A stretch of DNA of 64,000 bases from an uncultured Pontibacter sp. (lineage in GTDB: Bacteria; Bacteroidota; Bacteroidia; Cytophagales; Hymenobacteraceae), in contig NZ_CANLZM010000014.1 in assembly GCF_947495565.1 (NCBI RefSeq), positions 1 to 64,000 on the forward strand, in the 5' to 3' direction. Under the pieces are notes generated by a model. The model was not told where the DNA came from and searched no databases. It was given only the letters and a program-made list of their open reading frames with translations. Positions 44,966 to 53,316 of this stretch are shown piece by piece. The stretch's first letter is position 1, and every line of letters starts with the position of its first letter. The translations under genes were made by a program, and so were the position numbers.

Positions 44966-45439
44966 ATGAGCAAGATTAATTATTACACTGCTGAGGGGCT
45001 GCAAAAGCTGAAAGACGAGTTAGCAGAGCTCAAGACGAAAGGCCGTTCTGAAGTGGCGCGGCAGCTAGCCGAAGCCCGCGATAAAGGCGACCTTAGCGAG
45101 AACGCCGAGTATGATGCAGCCAAAGACGCGCAAGGCCACCTGGAGCTAAAAATCTCCAAGCTGGAAGAGGTAGTGGGCAACGCCCGTCTTATCGACGAGT
45201 CGAACCTGGACTCCAGCAAAGCACTTATCCTCTCCAAGGTGAAAATCAAGAACCTGAAGAACAACATGGTCGTTGATTATACTTTGGTAGCCGAGGAGGA
45301 GGCTGATTTGGCTTCTGGTAAAATCTCCGTAAAGTCACCTATCGGAAAAGGCCTGTTGGGCAAGTCTGTGGGTGATGTGGCTGAGATCACGATACCGGCT
45401 GGTAAAATTGAGTTCGAAATATTAGAAATTAGCCGCTAA
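44966..45439 (+). CDS. greA: Transcription elongation factor GreA
   Basis: About 157 residues starting MSKINYYTAEGLQKLKDELA; an in-frame upstream start would lie in the terminator T-run. The coiled-coil finger holds ARDKGDLSENAEYDAAKDAQ with the acidic tip that reaches the polymerase active site to promote transcript cleavage. The C-terminal FKBP-like domain has SPIGKGLLGKSVGDVAEITI. A HIT gene follows three bases after the stop codon. Confidence 0.97.
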   Translation: MSKINYYTAEGLQKLKDELAELKTKGRSEVARQLAEARDKGDLSENAEYDAAKDAQGHLELKISKLEEVVGNARLIDESNLDSSKALILSKVKIKNLKNNMVVDYTLVAEEEADLASGKISVKSPIGKGLLGKSVGDVAEITIPAGKIEFEILEISR

Positions 45440-45442
45440 ACT

Positions 45443-45844
45443 ATGGAAGCTTCGATATTCACTAAGATTGTAAATGGTGAGATACCTGCCTATAAAATAG
45501 CAGAAGACGACCGCTATCTGGCCTTTCTGGATGTTTTCCCGACCGCCAAGGGCCATACCTTAGTCATACCGAAGCAGCAAATAGACTATATCTTTGACCT
45601 GGATGACGAGCTTTACCTGGGCCTGATGGCTTTTGCCAAAAAAGTGGCCGCTGCCGTAGAAAAAGCCGTGCCCTGCAAGCGAATTGGAGTGGCCGTGGTA
45701 GGTATAGAAGTGCCGCACGCACATGTGCACCTCATTCCGCTCAACAGCATGCAAGACATGAACTTCGCCAACAAAAAGCAGTTCAGCAAAGAGGAGTTTG
45801 AAGAGGTAGCAGACAAAATCAGAAAAGCCTATAACGCCTCTTAA
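45443..45844 (+). CDS. HIT-family nucleotide-binding protein (Hint-like)
   Basis: A 133-residue protein with ASIFTKIVNGEIPAYKIAED, LDVFPTAKGHTLVIPKQQ and the histidine triad VPHAHVHLIPL near residues 93-103. Such enzymes hydrolyse AMP linked to lysine or other groups. Co-transcribed with greA, as in many Bacteroidota. A terminator follows at 45870. Confidence 0.94.
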   Translation: MEASIFTKIVNGEIPAYKIAEDDRYLAFLDVFPTAKGHTLVIPKQQIDYIFDLDDELYLGLMAFAKKVAAAVEKAVPCKRIGVAVVGIEVPHAHVHLIPLNSMQDMNFANKKQFSKEEFEEVADKIRKAYNAS

Positions 45845-45869
45845 CCCACATCTGGAGAAAGAAATTTAC

Positions 45870-45900
45870 AAGAGCCGGCGCTACAGAAGCGCTGGCTCTT
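45870..45900 (+). terminator. Terminator after the greA-HIT operon
   Basis: AAGAGCCGGCGCT pairs with AGCGCTGGCTCTT (one G-T pair) around ACAGA; the following T-run is weak. Confidence 0.65.
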
Positions 45901-45984
45901 CTGGTTTAGGGTGAATGATGATGAAGGTAGTGTATTATTACTGTTCCGGGTTTCGGAGGCAGCGTTCTGCAGTACCGGGGCCAA

Positions 45985-46390
45985 TCATCCCAGCCCTGCT
46001 ATTACCCCACCCCAGCCCTCCCCTAAAAACAGGGGAGGGAGTTCGGTTCAAGCTCCATTAGCGGTGGCTATCGGATACTGATCCCAGTCTTTCCGTGGGG
46101 GTAGGGGCCCTCGAAAAGAGCGCCTTGTGAGATTCCGGTGCCCGTGAGGGCATTGCGACCGAAGGGCAGCAAAGGAAGGGAACACAGCGCGATGCGGGAA
46201 GACGAGGCCTCCCTTAAAGAGGGCCCCTACCCCCGCCTGGAGGGAGCCAAAGCCAGAGGTGAAAAAAGTAGGTTGTAAGGCTGTGGATAAGCAGGAATTA
46301 CAAAGTATAGCTTGGTTCAAGTTGCAAAAAGCAGCGGCTATGCAAGTATAAAAAGCACGGGCTGCAAGCCCGCGCCAGCGATTCGGTGAA
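45985..46390. repeat. Cluster of dispersed GC-rich hairpin repeats
   Basis: This spacer has no gene but several hairpins of a kind scattered in Bacteroidota genomes: CCCTCCCCT/AGGGGAGGG (46016-46039), a GGGGGTAGGGGCCC stretch (46097-46110) that is mirrored by GGGCCCCTACCCCC near 46220, and CGGGCT/AGCCCG (46358-46372). The paired GGTAGGGGCCC and GGGCCCCTACC segments lie about 120 bases apart and could form a long stem. The only frame (46048-46320, minus) is a by-product of the repeats. Confidence 0.6.
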
Positions 46391-46457
46391 GCAAGCAGTG
46401 GCTAAAGTATAAAGGCACAAGCAGACGCTTCGCCAGATAGAATAGGTGGCAATAAAC

Positions 46458-47030
46458 CTACTTACTCGCCAACCTATCCGGGTTATCCGTCAGAAAGCTC
46501 TTCCAGGACTTGCCGCCCTGCTTGGCATTGTTGCCCTTCTGGTAATGGTGGCAGAGTGCCACGCCCAGCGCATCGGTGGCGTCTAGCAGCTTCGGTACTT
46601 CCTGTATCTTCAGAATCTGCACCAGCATACTAGCCACCTGCTCTTTAGAAGCGTTGCCGTTGCCCGTGATGGACTGTTTGATTTTTTTAGGGGCATACTC
46701 TACATAAGGGATGTCACGGGAGAGGGCAGCGGCGATGGCCACACCCTGCGCACGACCCAGTTTGAGCATACTTTGCACATTGGTGCCATAGAAGGGAGAT
46801 TCGATTGCCAACTCGTCGGGCAGGTACTCGTCGATGAGTTGTATCATCCGGTCAAAAATTTTCTTTAACTTGATGGCGTGATTACTGTAGCTTTTCAGGT
46901 GAATAACGCCGAACTGCAGCACCTGCACCTTAGAACCAGTCACTTCGATCAGGCCGTAGCCCATTACCTGTGTGCCGGGGTCGATGCCAAGTATAAGTTT
47001 ATTGGGTGGTAGTGCAGTAGAGTAAGCCAT
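46458..47030 (-). CDS. ruvC: Holliday junction endonuclease RuvC
   Basis: About 190 residues, starting [20 protein letters not shown]; the upstream in-frame start would lie beyond the promoter. The first catalytic Asp is in [12 protein letters not shown], the Glu in [20 protein letters not shown], and the later Asp pair in [16 protein letters not shown]. It cuts four-way DNA junctions together with RuvAB during recombination. The C-terminal 30 residues are basic. Divergent from the flippase-like gene. Confidence 0.96.
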   Translation of the reverse strand: MAYSTALPPNKLILGIDPGTQVMGYGLIEVTGSKVQVLQFGVIHLKSYSNHAIKLKKIFDRMIQLIDEYLPDELAIESPFYGTNVQSMLKLGRAQGVAIAAALSRDIPYVEYAPKKIKQSITGNGNASKEQVASMLVQILKIQEVPKLLDATDALGVALCHHYQKGNNAKQGGKSWKSFLTDNPDRLASK

Positions 47031-47036
47031 AGGGTG

Positions 47037-47044
47037 CAAAAATA
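47037..47044 (-). promoter_or_regulatory. -7 element of ruvC, placed for a nearly leaderless mRNA
   Basis: The minus strand reads TATTTTTG, then CACCCT and the ATG (47028-47030). If transcription starts five or six bases after the element, the mRNA begins at or next to the start codon. Confidence 0.5.
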
Positions 47045-47054
47045 AGACATTATC

Positions 47055-48044
47055 TTGAACATCAAGCTTCATAAAAAATTCCTTTTGGTGCTGGCAAAGG
47101 TGCTGGTGGTGGTGCTAACGCTGTTCCTGCTCTACCAGGCCATCTTTACGGCCCCTGATACCTTTCTCAGTTGGGGCGGTATTCTGAGCGGGGCCCTGCA
47201 GAGTCCGCAGCGCTATCTGTTTATACTTACAGCCATCCTGATTCCTCTGAACTGGGGTTTTGAAGCCAGGAAGTGGCAGCTGCTGGGGCAGAAGCTGGAG
47301 CCGCTGTCTTTCTGGAGGGCGTATCGTGCGGTAATGGTCGGGCTTACGCTGGGCTTCATCACCCCAAACCGGCTAGGCGATTATGCGGGCCGTGTACTGG
47401 AGCTGAAAAGCCGGCAGCGGCTCGAAGCCATTGGGGCTATCTTCATCGGCAGGTTCTGCCAGCTTGTTGCCACTGTGCTGGCTGGGTCGGTGGGGCTGCT
47501 ATACTTTATACTTGTCTTTGCCTGGCAGGCTTATCCGGGGGTATCGCTGAGTGTGTTTATGCTGCTGCTTGCCCTGTGTGTTGCCATGCTGCTGCTGCTC
47601 TACAACGCCAAAGCCATGGTGGCCGTAGTGGCTGCCATAAAGCCGCTGCGTACCTTCGTTCCATACCTATCTATTATGGGCACCTATACTTCGTTTGAGA
47701 TGACACGGCTGCTGTGGCTCTCGCTGGGGCGCTACACTGTATTTTTGGTGCAGTTTATACTGCTGCTCATACTGTTCGAAGTCCGGTTGAGTCCGCTGCA
47801 ATATCTGAGCGGGGTGTCCGGTACCTTTTTCCTGAAATCGGTGGTGCCGTCTGTTAGTTTACTCTCTGATTTAGGGGTGCGGGAGCTGTCGGCTATGTAC
47901 CTGTTCGGGCTGCTGGGGCAGGCGCGGCTACAGGTGCTAAGCGCCAGCCTGAGCCTTTGGTTACTCAACATTGCGGTGCCGAGTGTGGTTGGTCTAGCCT
48001 TTGTGCTGCGCCTGCGGCTTTCACGTAAAAGAGTGGTGGCATGA
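47055..48044 (+). CDS. Flippase-like / lysylphosphatidylglycerol-synthase TM-region protein
   Basis: About 329 residues with some eight membrane helices and the pattern of the UPF0104/LPG-synthase TM family: [37 protein letters not shown], the [20 protein letters not shown] helix, and [20 protein letters not shown]. No lysyl transferase domain is attached. The start codon is a TTG at 47055, which is uncertain. Its stop overlaps the ATG of the glycosyltransferase gene (ATGA), pointing to a shared role in moving or building a surface glycolipid. Confidence 0.82.
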   Translation: MNIKLHKKFLLVLAKVLVVVLTLFLLYQAIFTAPDTFLSWGGILSGALQSPQRYLFILTAILIPLNWGFEARKWQLLGQKLEPLSFWRAYRAVMVGLTLGFITPNRLGDYAGRVLELKSRQRLEAIGAIFIGRFCQLVATVLAGSVGLLYFILVFAWQAYPGVSLSVFMLLLALCVAMLLLLYNAKAMVAVVAAIKPLRTFVPYLSIMGTYTSFEMTRLLWLSLGRYTVFLVQFILLLILFEVRLSPLQYLSGVSGTFFLKSVVPSVSLLSDLGVRELSAMYLFGLLGQARLQVLSASLSLWLLNIAVPSVVGLAFVLRLRLSRKRVVA

Positions 48045-49189
48045 GGTGGCTTCTACTCTTTTCGCTGCTCTGGTACAGTTGGATTATTTTAAGCAGGTGG
48101 CTGGCCTGGAAACGCATGCCTGCTGTTACTGCTCCGGCTAACTTTCAGCCTGCCACGCCTATCACTGTTATCGTGCCGGTGCGCAATGAAGCCGAAAATA
48201 TACTCGACTTACTGCATGACCTGGAGCGGCAGAACTACCCACGCGAACTGCTAGAGGTGCTGGTGCTGGATGATCACTCCGAAGATGATACAGCTGCCTT
48301 GGTGAGACGGTTTATACTTGAGCCAAACCTTAAAGTCAGATGTCTTCAGTTAGATGATTATGTAAAGCAGTCTGGCAAGAAAGCAGCTGTGCAAGTGGGG
48401 GTGGAGCAGGCCGAAGGCGAGCTGCTAGTGTTCACGGATGGCGACTGCCGTGTAGGGCCGGAGTGGCTGCGAACGTACGCCTTTGTGTACGAAACGGAGC
48501 ATCCATACTTTATAAGCGGGCCGGTAAGTTTTCATCATACAACTACTCACTTTGAGCGGATGCAGCTGGTGGAGTTTGCCAGCCTGATCGGGATTGGGGG
48601 AGCTTCCATTGCGCTGGGACAACCTAACATGTGCAACGGCGCAAACCTAGCCTACCCCAAAGCAGTTTTCGAGAAAGTACAAGGTTTTGCTGGCAACGAA
48701 AACATTGCCAGCGGAGACGATGAGTTCCTGCTGCACAAGGTAGATAAATCCTTCCCAGGGAGTGTTTTTTTTATGAAATCACCTGAAGCTGTAGTTTATA
48801 CAAATGCTCGTAAAGATCTGATTTCCTTTGTGCAGCAACGGGTAAGGTGGGCCAGTAAATGGAAATCTTACCAAAGCCTACAGGTGCAGCTGGTAGCGCT
48901 CTGTGTGTTTCAGGTTAATCTGCTGCTTTTTGTAGCCATTCCGTTGGTGCTGTGGGGTAGTTTAGCTTTTGAGGTGTTTTTAGCAGCGTATCTGGCTAAG
49001 TTTTCAGTCGATTTTTTATTTTTAAGCCTAGTAACAAAATTTTTGCAGGAGCGCCGGTACCTGTGGTACCTGCTTCCCCTGCAGTTCGTATATATTCCGT
49101 ACGTGCTGATTACCGCTGTTTTGGGCCTGTTTGGCCGCTACAGCTGGAAAGGCAGAATCATCAGAACTAATGAGCAACAACGAGTTTGA
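48041..49189 (+). CDS. Family 2 glycosyltransferase, membrane bound
   Basis: A 382-residue enzyme with an N-terminal helix, a GT-A domain (about 40-270) containing ITVIVPVRNEAENILDLLHD, VLVLDDHSEDDTAALV, LLVFTDGDCRVGPEWL (the DxD-like metal site) and GNENIASGDDEFLLHKV, and the acceptor-binding QQRVRWASKWKSYQ. Three membrane helices follow (about 285-375). It would transfer a sugar from an activated donor on the cytoplasmic side. Overlaps the flippase-like gene by four bases and the next small gene by 20. Confidence 0.87.
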   Translation: MRWLLLFSLLWYSWIILSRWLAWKRMPAVTAPANFQPATPITVIVPVRNEAENILDLLHDLERQNYPRELLEVLVLDDHSEDDTAALVRRFILEPNLKVRCLQLDDYVKQSGKKAAVQVGVEQAEGELLVFTDGDCRVGPEWLRTYAFVYETEHPYFISGPVSFHHTTTHFERMQLVEFASLIGIGGASIALGQPNMCNGANLAYPKAVFEKVQGFAGNENIASGDDEFLLHKVDKSFPGSVFFMKSPEAVVYTNARKDLISFVQQRVRWASKWKSYQSLQVQLVALCVFQVNLLLFVAIPLVLWGSLAFEVFLAAYLAKFSVDFLFLSLVTKFLQERRYLWYLLPLQFVYIPYVLITAVLGLFGRYSWKGRIIRTNEQQRV

Positions 49190-49427
49190 CATACTGGACG
49201 AGCTATACTTCGTTACTTCGTACCCCGATCTTAAATGTACCCTTTCTTTAAATGATGCTGAGCTATGCACTGCTTTACAGTCCCTTATAGCGCAAGGCTA
49301 TGTCCGGATTCTTTACCCTGACCAGGACACGGAGCATGAGTACAACGAAGCAGAATTTGGAGAAAAGTGCCAGCATTACTTCTACCTTGCCAGCAAGGCA
49401 GGTTTAGTTGTACACAACTCTATCTAG
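49170..49427 (+). CDS. Small conserved-looking cytoplasmic protein
   Basis: Eighty-five residues starting MSNNEFDILDELYFVTSYPD. I place the start at 49170, overlapping the end of the glycosyltransferase gene by 20 bases. The pattern (FDILDELYFV, LSLNDAELCTALQSLIAQGY, YFYLASKAGLVVH) suggests a small winged-helix-like fold, but I do not recognise the family. It is the last gene of the three-gene operon. Confidence 0.65.
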   Translation: MSNNEFDILDELYFVTSYPDLKCTLSLNDAELCTALQSLIAQGYVRILYPDQDTEHEYNEAEFGEKCQHYFYLASKAGLVVHNSI

Positions 49428-49436
49428 CCACTTAAA

Positions 49437-49524
49437 ATAAGCAGGTTGCTACGGGTAGCACTATCAAATCCATTAGGTTAAAGTATGATTTATACTTTGG
49501 TGCTGCCACTAAATACCTGCTTAT
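49437..49524 (+). other. Nested three-helix hairpin after the glycosyltransferase operon
   Basis: Three helices nest within each other: ATAAGCAGGT (49437-49446) with ACCTGCTTAT (49515-49524), GGTAGCAC (49454-49461) with GTGCTGCC (49500-49507, one G-T pair), and AAAGTAT (49480-49486) with ATACTTT (49492-49498). It starts ten bases after a stop codon and is followed by CTTCTTTAAG, not a clean T-run. It may be a terminator, a structured 3' end or a dispersed element. Confidence 0.5.
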
Positions 49525-50057
49525 CTTCTTTAAGTAGTATCTATAGCAACATCTCTTAAATAGCTGATTACTAGGAGGTATTAGTTGTGTAAGAGGGTTG
49601 TTGTTTCACTAAACAAGTATGCGTGGTAAATCAGCTGGATTTAACCTGTTTTATAGCTTCAGAAAGTATATGCCTAACTCATGTACAGGTAAGCTGAAAG
49701 AATAATTTACCTGTAAGTTGTTATGCATCTGTGCCTTTTGTGTGCATGCCTGATTTTTTGACTTCCACTGTTAAACATGATCCTGCTGGTTATCGTTATT
49801 GGCTCAGTTACCTTGTTGTCTTACCTTGCACAATTTCCTTACGCTCTTACCACATTAAAGCTGAATTTGTTGATCGGAAACTCTATCGTTACCAGCTACG
49901 GATAGGTAGGAGTAATCAAAGGTTTTCAGGAGATCAGTGATAAAGCTGTTCTTTTTTTACTATTTTTACCCAATACCCGCACGCACTTTTTTAATGTTTA
50001 CCCTTCAAAAGGAGCATAATTTAAGGCTGTGCAACCGATACTAAATGCCAATTCCGA
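49525..50057. other. Intergenic region, about 530 bases, little recognisable
   Basis: No gene stands out; the plus-strand frame at 49731-49940 looks random. One short inverted repeat (ACAGGTAA at 49685-49692 with TTACCTGT at 49707-49714) has no T-run. The promoter of the phosphatase gene at 50058 must lie near the right end. Confidence 0.4.
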
Positions 50058-51281
50058 ATGTCTGATATAACTGTACCCAACCCACAGCAGGAACTGAACC
50101 TGAAGAAGCTGGAGTTAGCGGCCTTGCTCGAAATTACGCAGGCAATAAACGCTAATTTGCCGGAAGGGGCATTGTATAAAATATATCGTTTTACCCTGCT
50201 GGCCCAGCTAAGTATAAACCGCCTCACCCTGTATGTGCATGATGAGAAGTGGCGCTGTACCATTAGCTCAGGCGCTAGCCAGGACTTTACTAAAGCGCCC
50301 TTGCCCGAGGCGATACTGCAGGTAAAAGAGATCACAAAAATCTCCAAACTGCAGGTGGAGAAGAAGTGGCGCTGCTTTGATATCGTTATACCGATTTTGC
50401 ACAATGGCAAGGTGCTGGCTTTTGTATTGATCGGCAAGATTGATAAATATTCCAGCAACCTCGATGCCCTGAACTTCATCCAGACAATCAGTAATATTAT
50501 GCTGGTTGCCATTGAGAACCACCGCATGGTAAGGCAGCGTTTGGCACAGGAGTCTATCCGCCGCGAGATTGAGATTGCCCGCGAAGTACAGTCAATGCTG
50601 TTCCCGAAGAGCCTGCCCAACGACAAGGACGTAGCCATACATGCCAGCTACATTCCGCACTCTTCTATAGGTGGCGACTACTACGATTTTATTGAGATTG
50701 ATGCCGACCAGTTTCTGTTCTGTGTAGCTGATGTGTCTGGAAAAGGCGTGCCGGCCTCTTTGCTGATGTCGAATTTTCAGGCGGGGCTGCGCACTTTACT
50801 CCGGCAGAACTCGGACCTGAACACCGTGGTGTCTGAGCTCAACAACCTGATCTACCGAAACGCAATTGCCGAGAAGTTCATCACCACTTTTGTGGCAACC
50901 TATAACCGCCGCACCCGCGAGCTGTGTTATGTAAACGCTGGCCATAATGCGCCTATTTTGTTATATGAAGATAACTCACACATGCTCCTGAACGAGGGGT
51001 GCACCATGCTAGGCGTTTTTGATGTGCTGCCGTTTATGAATGTTGGCAAAGTGCATGTGCCGGAGAAATCTATTGTGCTTGCCTACACCGATGGGCTGAC
51101 GGAGGTTTTTGATGAGGACGAGGCGGAGTTCGGGATAGAGGGCACGATCAACTTCCTGATCCGGCACCGTTTCCTGAGTTCCAAAATACTCCACCTGCAG
51201 CTGCTAAGCGAGATTAACCTCTACAACGAAGAGGCTAACTTCAACGATGACATCACCTTACTATCCTGTCGTTTTAAGTAA
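50058..51281 (+). CDS. SpoIIE/RsbU-type PP2C protein phosphatase with GAF-like sensor domain
   Basis: A 407-residue protein. Residues about 20-165 look like a GAF domain (LAALLEITQAINANLPEGAL onwards). A coiled linker RREIEIAREVQSMLFPKSLP leads to the PP2C domain (about 195-405) with SSIGGDYYDFIEI, CVADVSGKGVPASLLMSNFQ, YVNAGHNAPILLY, LAYTDGLTEVFDEDEAEFG and the final NDDITLLSCRF. The Asp residues of these motifs bind the metals. Such enzymes dephosphorylate anti-sigma-factor antagonists in partner-switching control. No antagonist or kinase gene is adjacent. Confidence 0.93.
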   Translation: MSDITVPNPQQELNLKKLELAALLEITQAINANLPEGALYKIYRFTLLAQLSINRLTLYVHDEKWRCTISSGASQDFTKAPLPEAILQVKEITKISKLQVEKKWRCFDIVIPILHNGKVLAFVLIGKIDKYSSNLDALNFIQTISNIMLVAIENHRMVRQRLAQESIRREIEIAREVQSMLFPKSLPNDKDVAIHASYIPHSSIGGDYYDFIEIDADQFLFCVADVSGKGVPASLLMSNFQAGLRTLLRQNSDLNTVVSELNNLIYRNAIAEKFITTFVATYNRRTRELCYVNAGHNAPILLYEDNSHMLLNEGCTMLGVFDVLPFMNVGKVHVPEKSIVLAYTDGLTEVFDEDEAEFGIEGTINFLIRHRFLSSKILHLQLLSEINLYNEEANFNDDITLLSCRFK

Positions 51282-51364
51282 TCTTGGCTGCTGATTGTTA
51301 TAATCATGCTACCACGTTTTAAAGGTTACTGCAAACTATTAAAAGTTAACAACCAAACATCAAC

Positions 51365-51994
51365 TTGCTCCGCCTCTTTAAAACGCCATGGCTGCTTATA
51401 AAGCTGATGCCGTCTTATACCTGGCACCGCGCGGTGCAGGGAAAGGTGCTGTACCTGACTTTTGACGATGGCCCGATTCCGGAGGTAACGCCATGGGTGC
51501 TGCAGCAGTTGGAAACCTATAAGGCAAAGGCAACTTTCTTCTGCGTAGGCGAAAACCTGGTAAAGCACCCGGACATAGCGCAGCAGGTGCTGGCGCAGGG
51601 GCATTTGCTGGCCAACCATACGTTTAACCACCTGAAAGGCTGGCAGACCCCGCTTCAAACTTACCTGCACAACACTGCCCAATGCCAGCAGGAGCTGGAG
51701 CAGCTGCAACCAGCTTCTGGAAAGTTGTTTAGGCCACCGTATGGGCGTATTACAGGCAAGCAGGCAAAAGAGCTGCGCGGTACCTATGAACTGGTGATGT
51801 GGGATGTGCTCACCAACGACTATGACCAGAACCTTTCACCGGAGAAATGCTTGCGGCAAAGTATAAAAAGCACCCAAAGTGGCAGCATTATCGTATTCCA
51901 CGACAGCCTGAAGGCTCAACGTAACCTGATGTATGCCCTGCCGCGCTTTCTGGAGCACTTTACCAAACTGGGCTATACTTTCGACACCCTATGA
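51365..51994 (+). CDS. Polysaccharide deacetylase (NodB domain)
   Basis: A 209-residue protein of the carbohydrate esterase 4 family. Motif 1 is YLTFDDGPIPEV (catalytic and metal Asp), motif 2 HTFNH (metal His pair, in LLANHTFNHLKGW), motif 3 FRPPYGR, and motif 4/5 MWDVLTNDYD and IIVFHDS. It removes acetyl groups from N-acetylated glycans such as peptidoglycan or exopolysaccharide. There is no clear signal peptide. The start is TTG at 51365, which is uncertain; its stop overlaps the next ATG (ATGA). Confidence 0.88.
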   Translation: MLRLFKTPWLLIKLMPSYTWHRAVQGKVLYLTFDDGPIPEVTPWVLQQLETYKAKATFFCVGENLVKHPDIAQQVLAQGHLLANHTFNHLKGWQTPLQTYLHNTAQCQQELEQLQPASGKLFRPPYGRITGKQAKELRGTYELVMWDVLTNDYDQNLSPEKCLRQSIKSTQSGSIIVFHDSLKAQRNLMYALPRFLEHFTKLGYTFDTL

Positions 51995-53082
51995 TCGTAT
52001 CGATAGCCTATTTTATACTTTACTTTTCTCTTTTTCTGGTGCTGCTGGCCCTGTTGGTGCTCAACCGAAAATCTTATACTTCTAAGCTGCCGCACCAGCC
52101 GCACATTAGCATTCTTATTGCTGCCCGCAACGAAGAGCATACTATCCTCCGTTGCCTGCACGCGATTGAGGCGCTCGATTATCCGAAGCATAAAATGGAG
52201 GTGCTGCTGGCCGATGATGCCTCCACCGATAGTACCCGGGCAGTAATAGATGATTTTATCCGTGATAAGCCGCACTATACTTGCATTACCATTACCCAAA
52301 CTTTAGGCAAAGCCAAAGGCAAGGCAAATGCGCTGGCGCACCTCGCCAAAATAGCCACCTCCGATTACTTTTTTTACACCGATGCCGACATTGCCGTGCC
52401 GAAAGAGTGGGTGCAGGCCATGCTTTCAGAGATGAAGGAGGGGGTGGGCGTTGTAACTGGCATCACCACCATAGCGGGGAATGGCTTTTTCGCGAAGCTG
52501 CAGGCCATGGACTGGCTGTATGCGCTGGGGCTGATGCAGGTGGTGTCGGACTTGGGGCTGCGCGTTACCACCATGGGCAACAACATGCTGCTGCGCCGGC
52601 AGGCGTATGAGCAGGTGGGCGGTTTTGAAAGTATAGATTTCTCAATTACGGAAGATATCGCCATTTTTAACGAGGTGCTGAAGCGGGGCTGGGGTTTCCG
52701 GAATATCTACAGCCCGCATGTGCTGGCGCTTTCTACGCCGGCCCCTACGTTTTCTGCGTTCCTGCAGCAGCGCAGGCGCTGGATGCGCGGCTCCATGCAC
52801 CTGCCGCTGTACATGGCCGTGATTTTTATACTTCACTCGGCTTATTACCCGGTGCTGCTGCCGTTTTTTACTTATACTTCTGTGGGCGTTATGCTCACGA
52901 TCTTTAGCATCAAACTATTCTTGCAGAGCCTCTACCTGCACCTGTGCCTCCGTCGGCTTGGCCGTAGCGCCCGCTGGTATATGTACTTCTTCCTGGAACT
53001 GTACCTGGTTATTTCCTCCATTATCCTGATTCTATACTTCTTTTTGCCAATCAAAACCAGATGGAAGGGGAGAAAGTATTAA
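51991..53082 (+). CDS. Family 2 glycosyltransferase, membrane bound
   Basis: A 363-residue processive-looking GT2: an N-terminal helix (IAYFILYFSLFLVLLALLVL), PHISILIAARNEEHTILRCL, VLLADDASTDSTRAVIDDF, YFFYTDADIAVPKEWV (DxD), GGFESIDFSITEDIAIFNEV (TED) and FSAFLQQRRRWMRGSMHLPL (QxxRW). Three or four helices close the C-terminus. The QxxRW and TED motifs are those of synthases for beta-glycans. Translationally coupled to the deacetylase, suggesting synthesis of a partly deacetylated polysaccharide. Confidence 0.88.
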   Translation: MIVSIAYFILYFSLFLVLLALLVLNRKSYTSKLPHQPHISILIAARNEEHTILRCLHAIEALDYPKHKMEVLLADDASTDSTRAVIDDFIRDKPHYTCITITQTLGKAKGKANALAHLAKIATSDYFFYTDADIAVPKEWVQAMLSEMKEGVGVVTGITTIAGNGFFAKLQAMDWLYALGLMQVVSDLGLRVTTMGNNMLLRRQAYEQVGGFESIDFSITEDIAIFNEVLKRGWGFRNIYSPHVLALSTPAPTFSAFLQQRRRWMRGSMHLPLYMAVIFILHSAYYPVLLPFFTYTSVGVMLTIFSIKLFLQSLYLHLCLRRLGRSARWYMYFFLELYLVISSIILILYFFLPIKTRWKGRKY

Positions 53083-53125
53083 GAGTTGGGGAGTTTAGGA
53101 GTTGGAAAGTTATAGAGTTCAGAGT
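53083..53125 (+). repeat. GAGTT-type degenerate repeat (second copy)
   Basis: AAGAGTTGGGGAGTTTAGGA and the following GGAAAGTTATAGAGTT repeat the left half of the element at 28565-28645 in composition and spacing. No coding potential. Confidence 0.45.
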
Positions 53126-53180
53126 AAAGCGTGTTGTTTGTAGGGATAGGTCGCAACCTGTCCGAATCATGCACATTTTT

Positions 53181-53224
53181 CTAATCCTCCACATCCTTCT
53201 AATCCTGCAAATCCTGATTCAGAC
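53181..53224 (+). repeat. Imperfect 18-bp tandem repeat, dispersed-element type
   Basis: CTAATCCTCCACATCCTT (53181-53198) is repeated as CTAATCCTGCAAATCCTG (53199-53216), followed by ATTCAGAC. Runs of this wording (AATCCTGCAAATCCTGATTC) are, from memory, a widely dispersed intergenic repeat in Bacteroidota. Confidence 0.6.
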
Positions 53225-53316
53225 CAACCAACAAGTATAAAATTCCTAACTTGCAGGTACAAATCAGAAGTAGCACCTACATTGATTGCTGATCAATGTT
53301 AATGGATAATTAAAAA

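Noticed and set aside
46048..46320. Minus-strand 90-codon frame in the repeat cluster
   Set aside because: Produced by GC-rich hairpin repeats; no protein-like pattern.
45985..46390. CRISPR array
   Set aside because: Repeats differ in sequence and spacing and are palindromic hairpins; no cas genes nearby. No CRISPR array seen elsewhere in the window.
49731..49940. Plus-strand 69-codon frame before the phosphatase gene
   Set aside because: No start signal, no pattern, isolated in a spacer.
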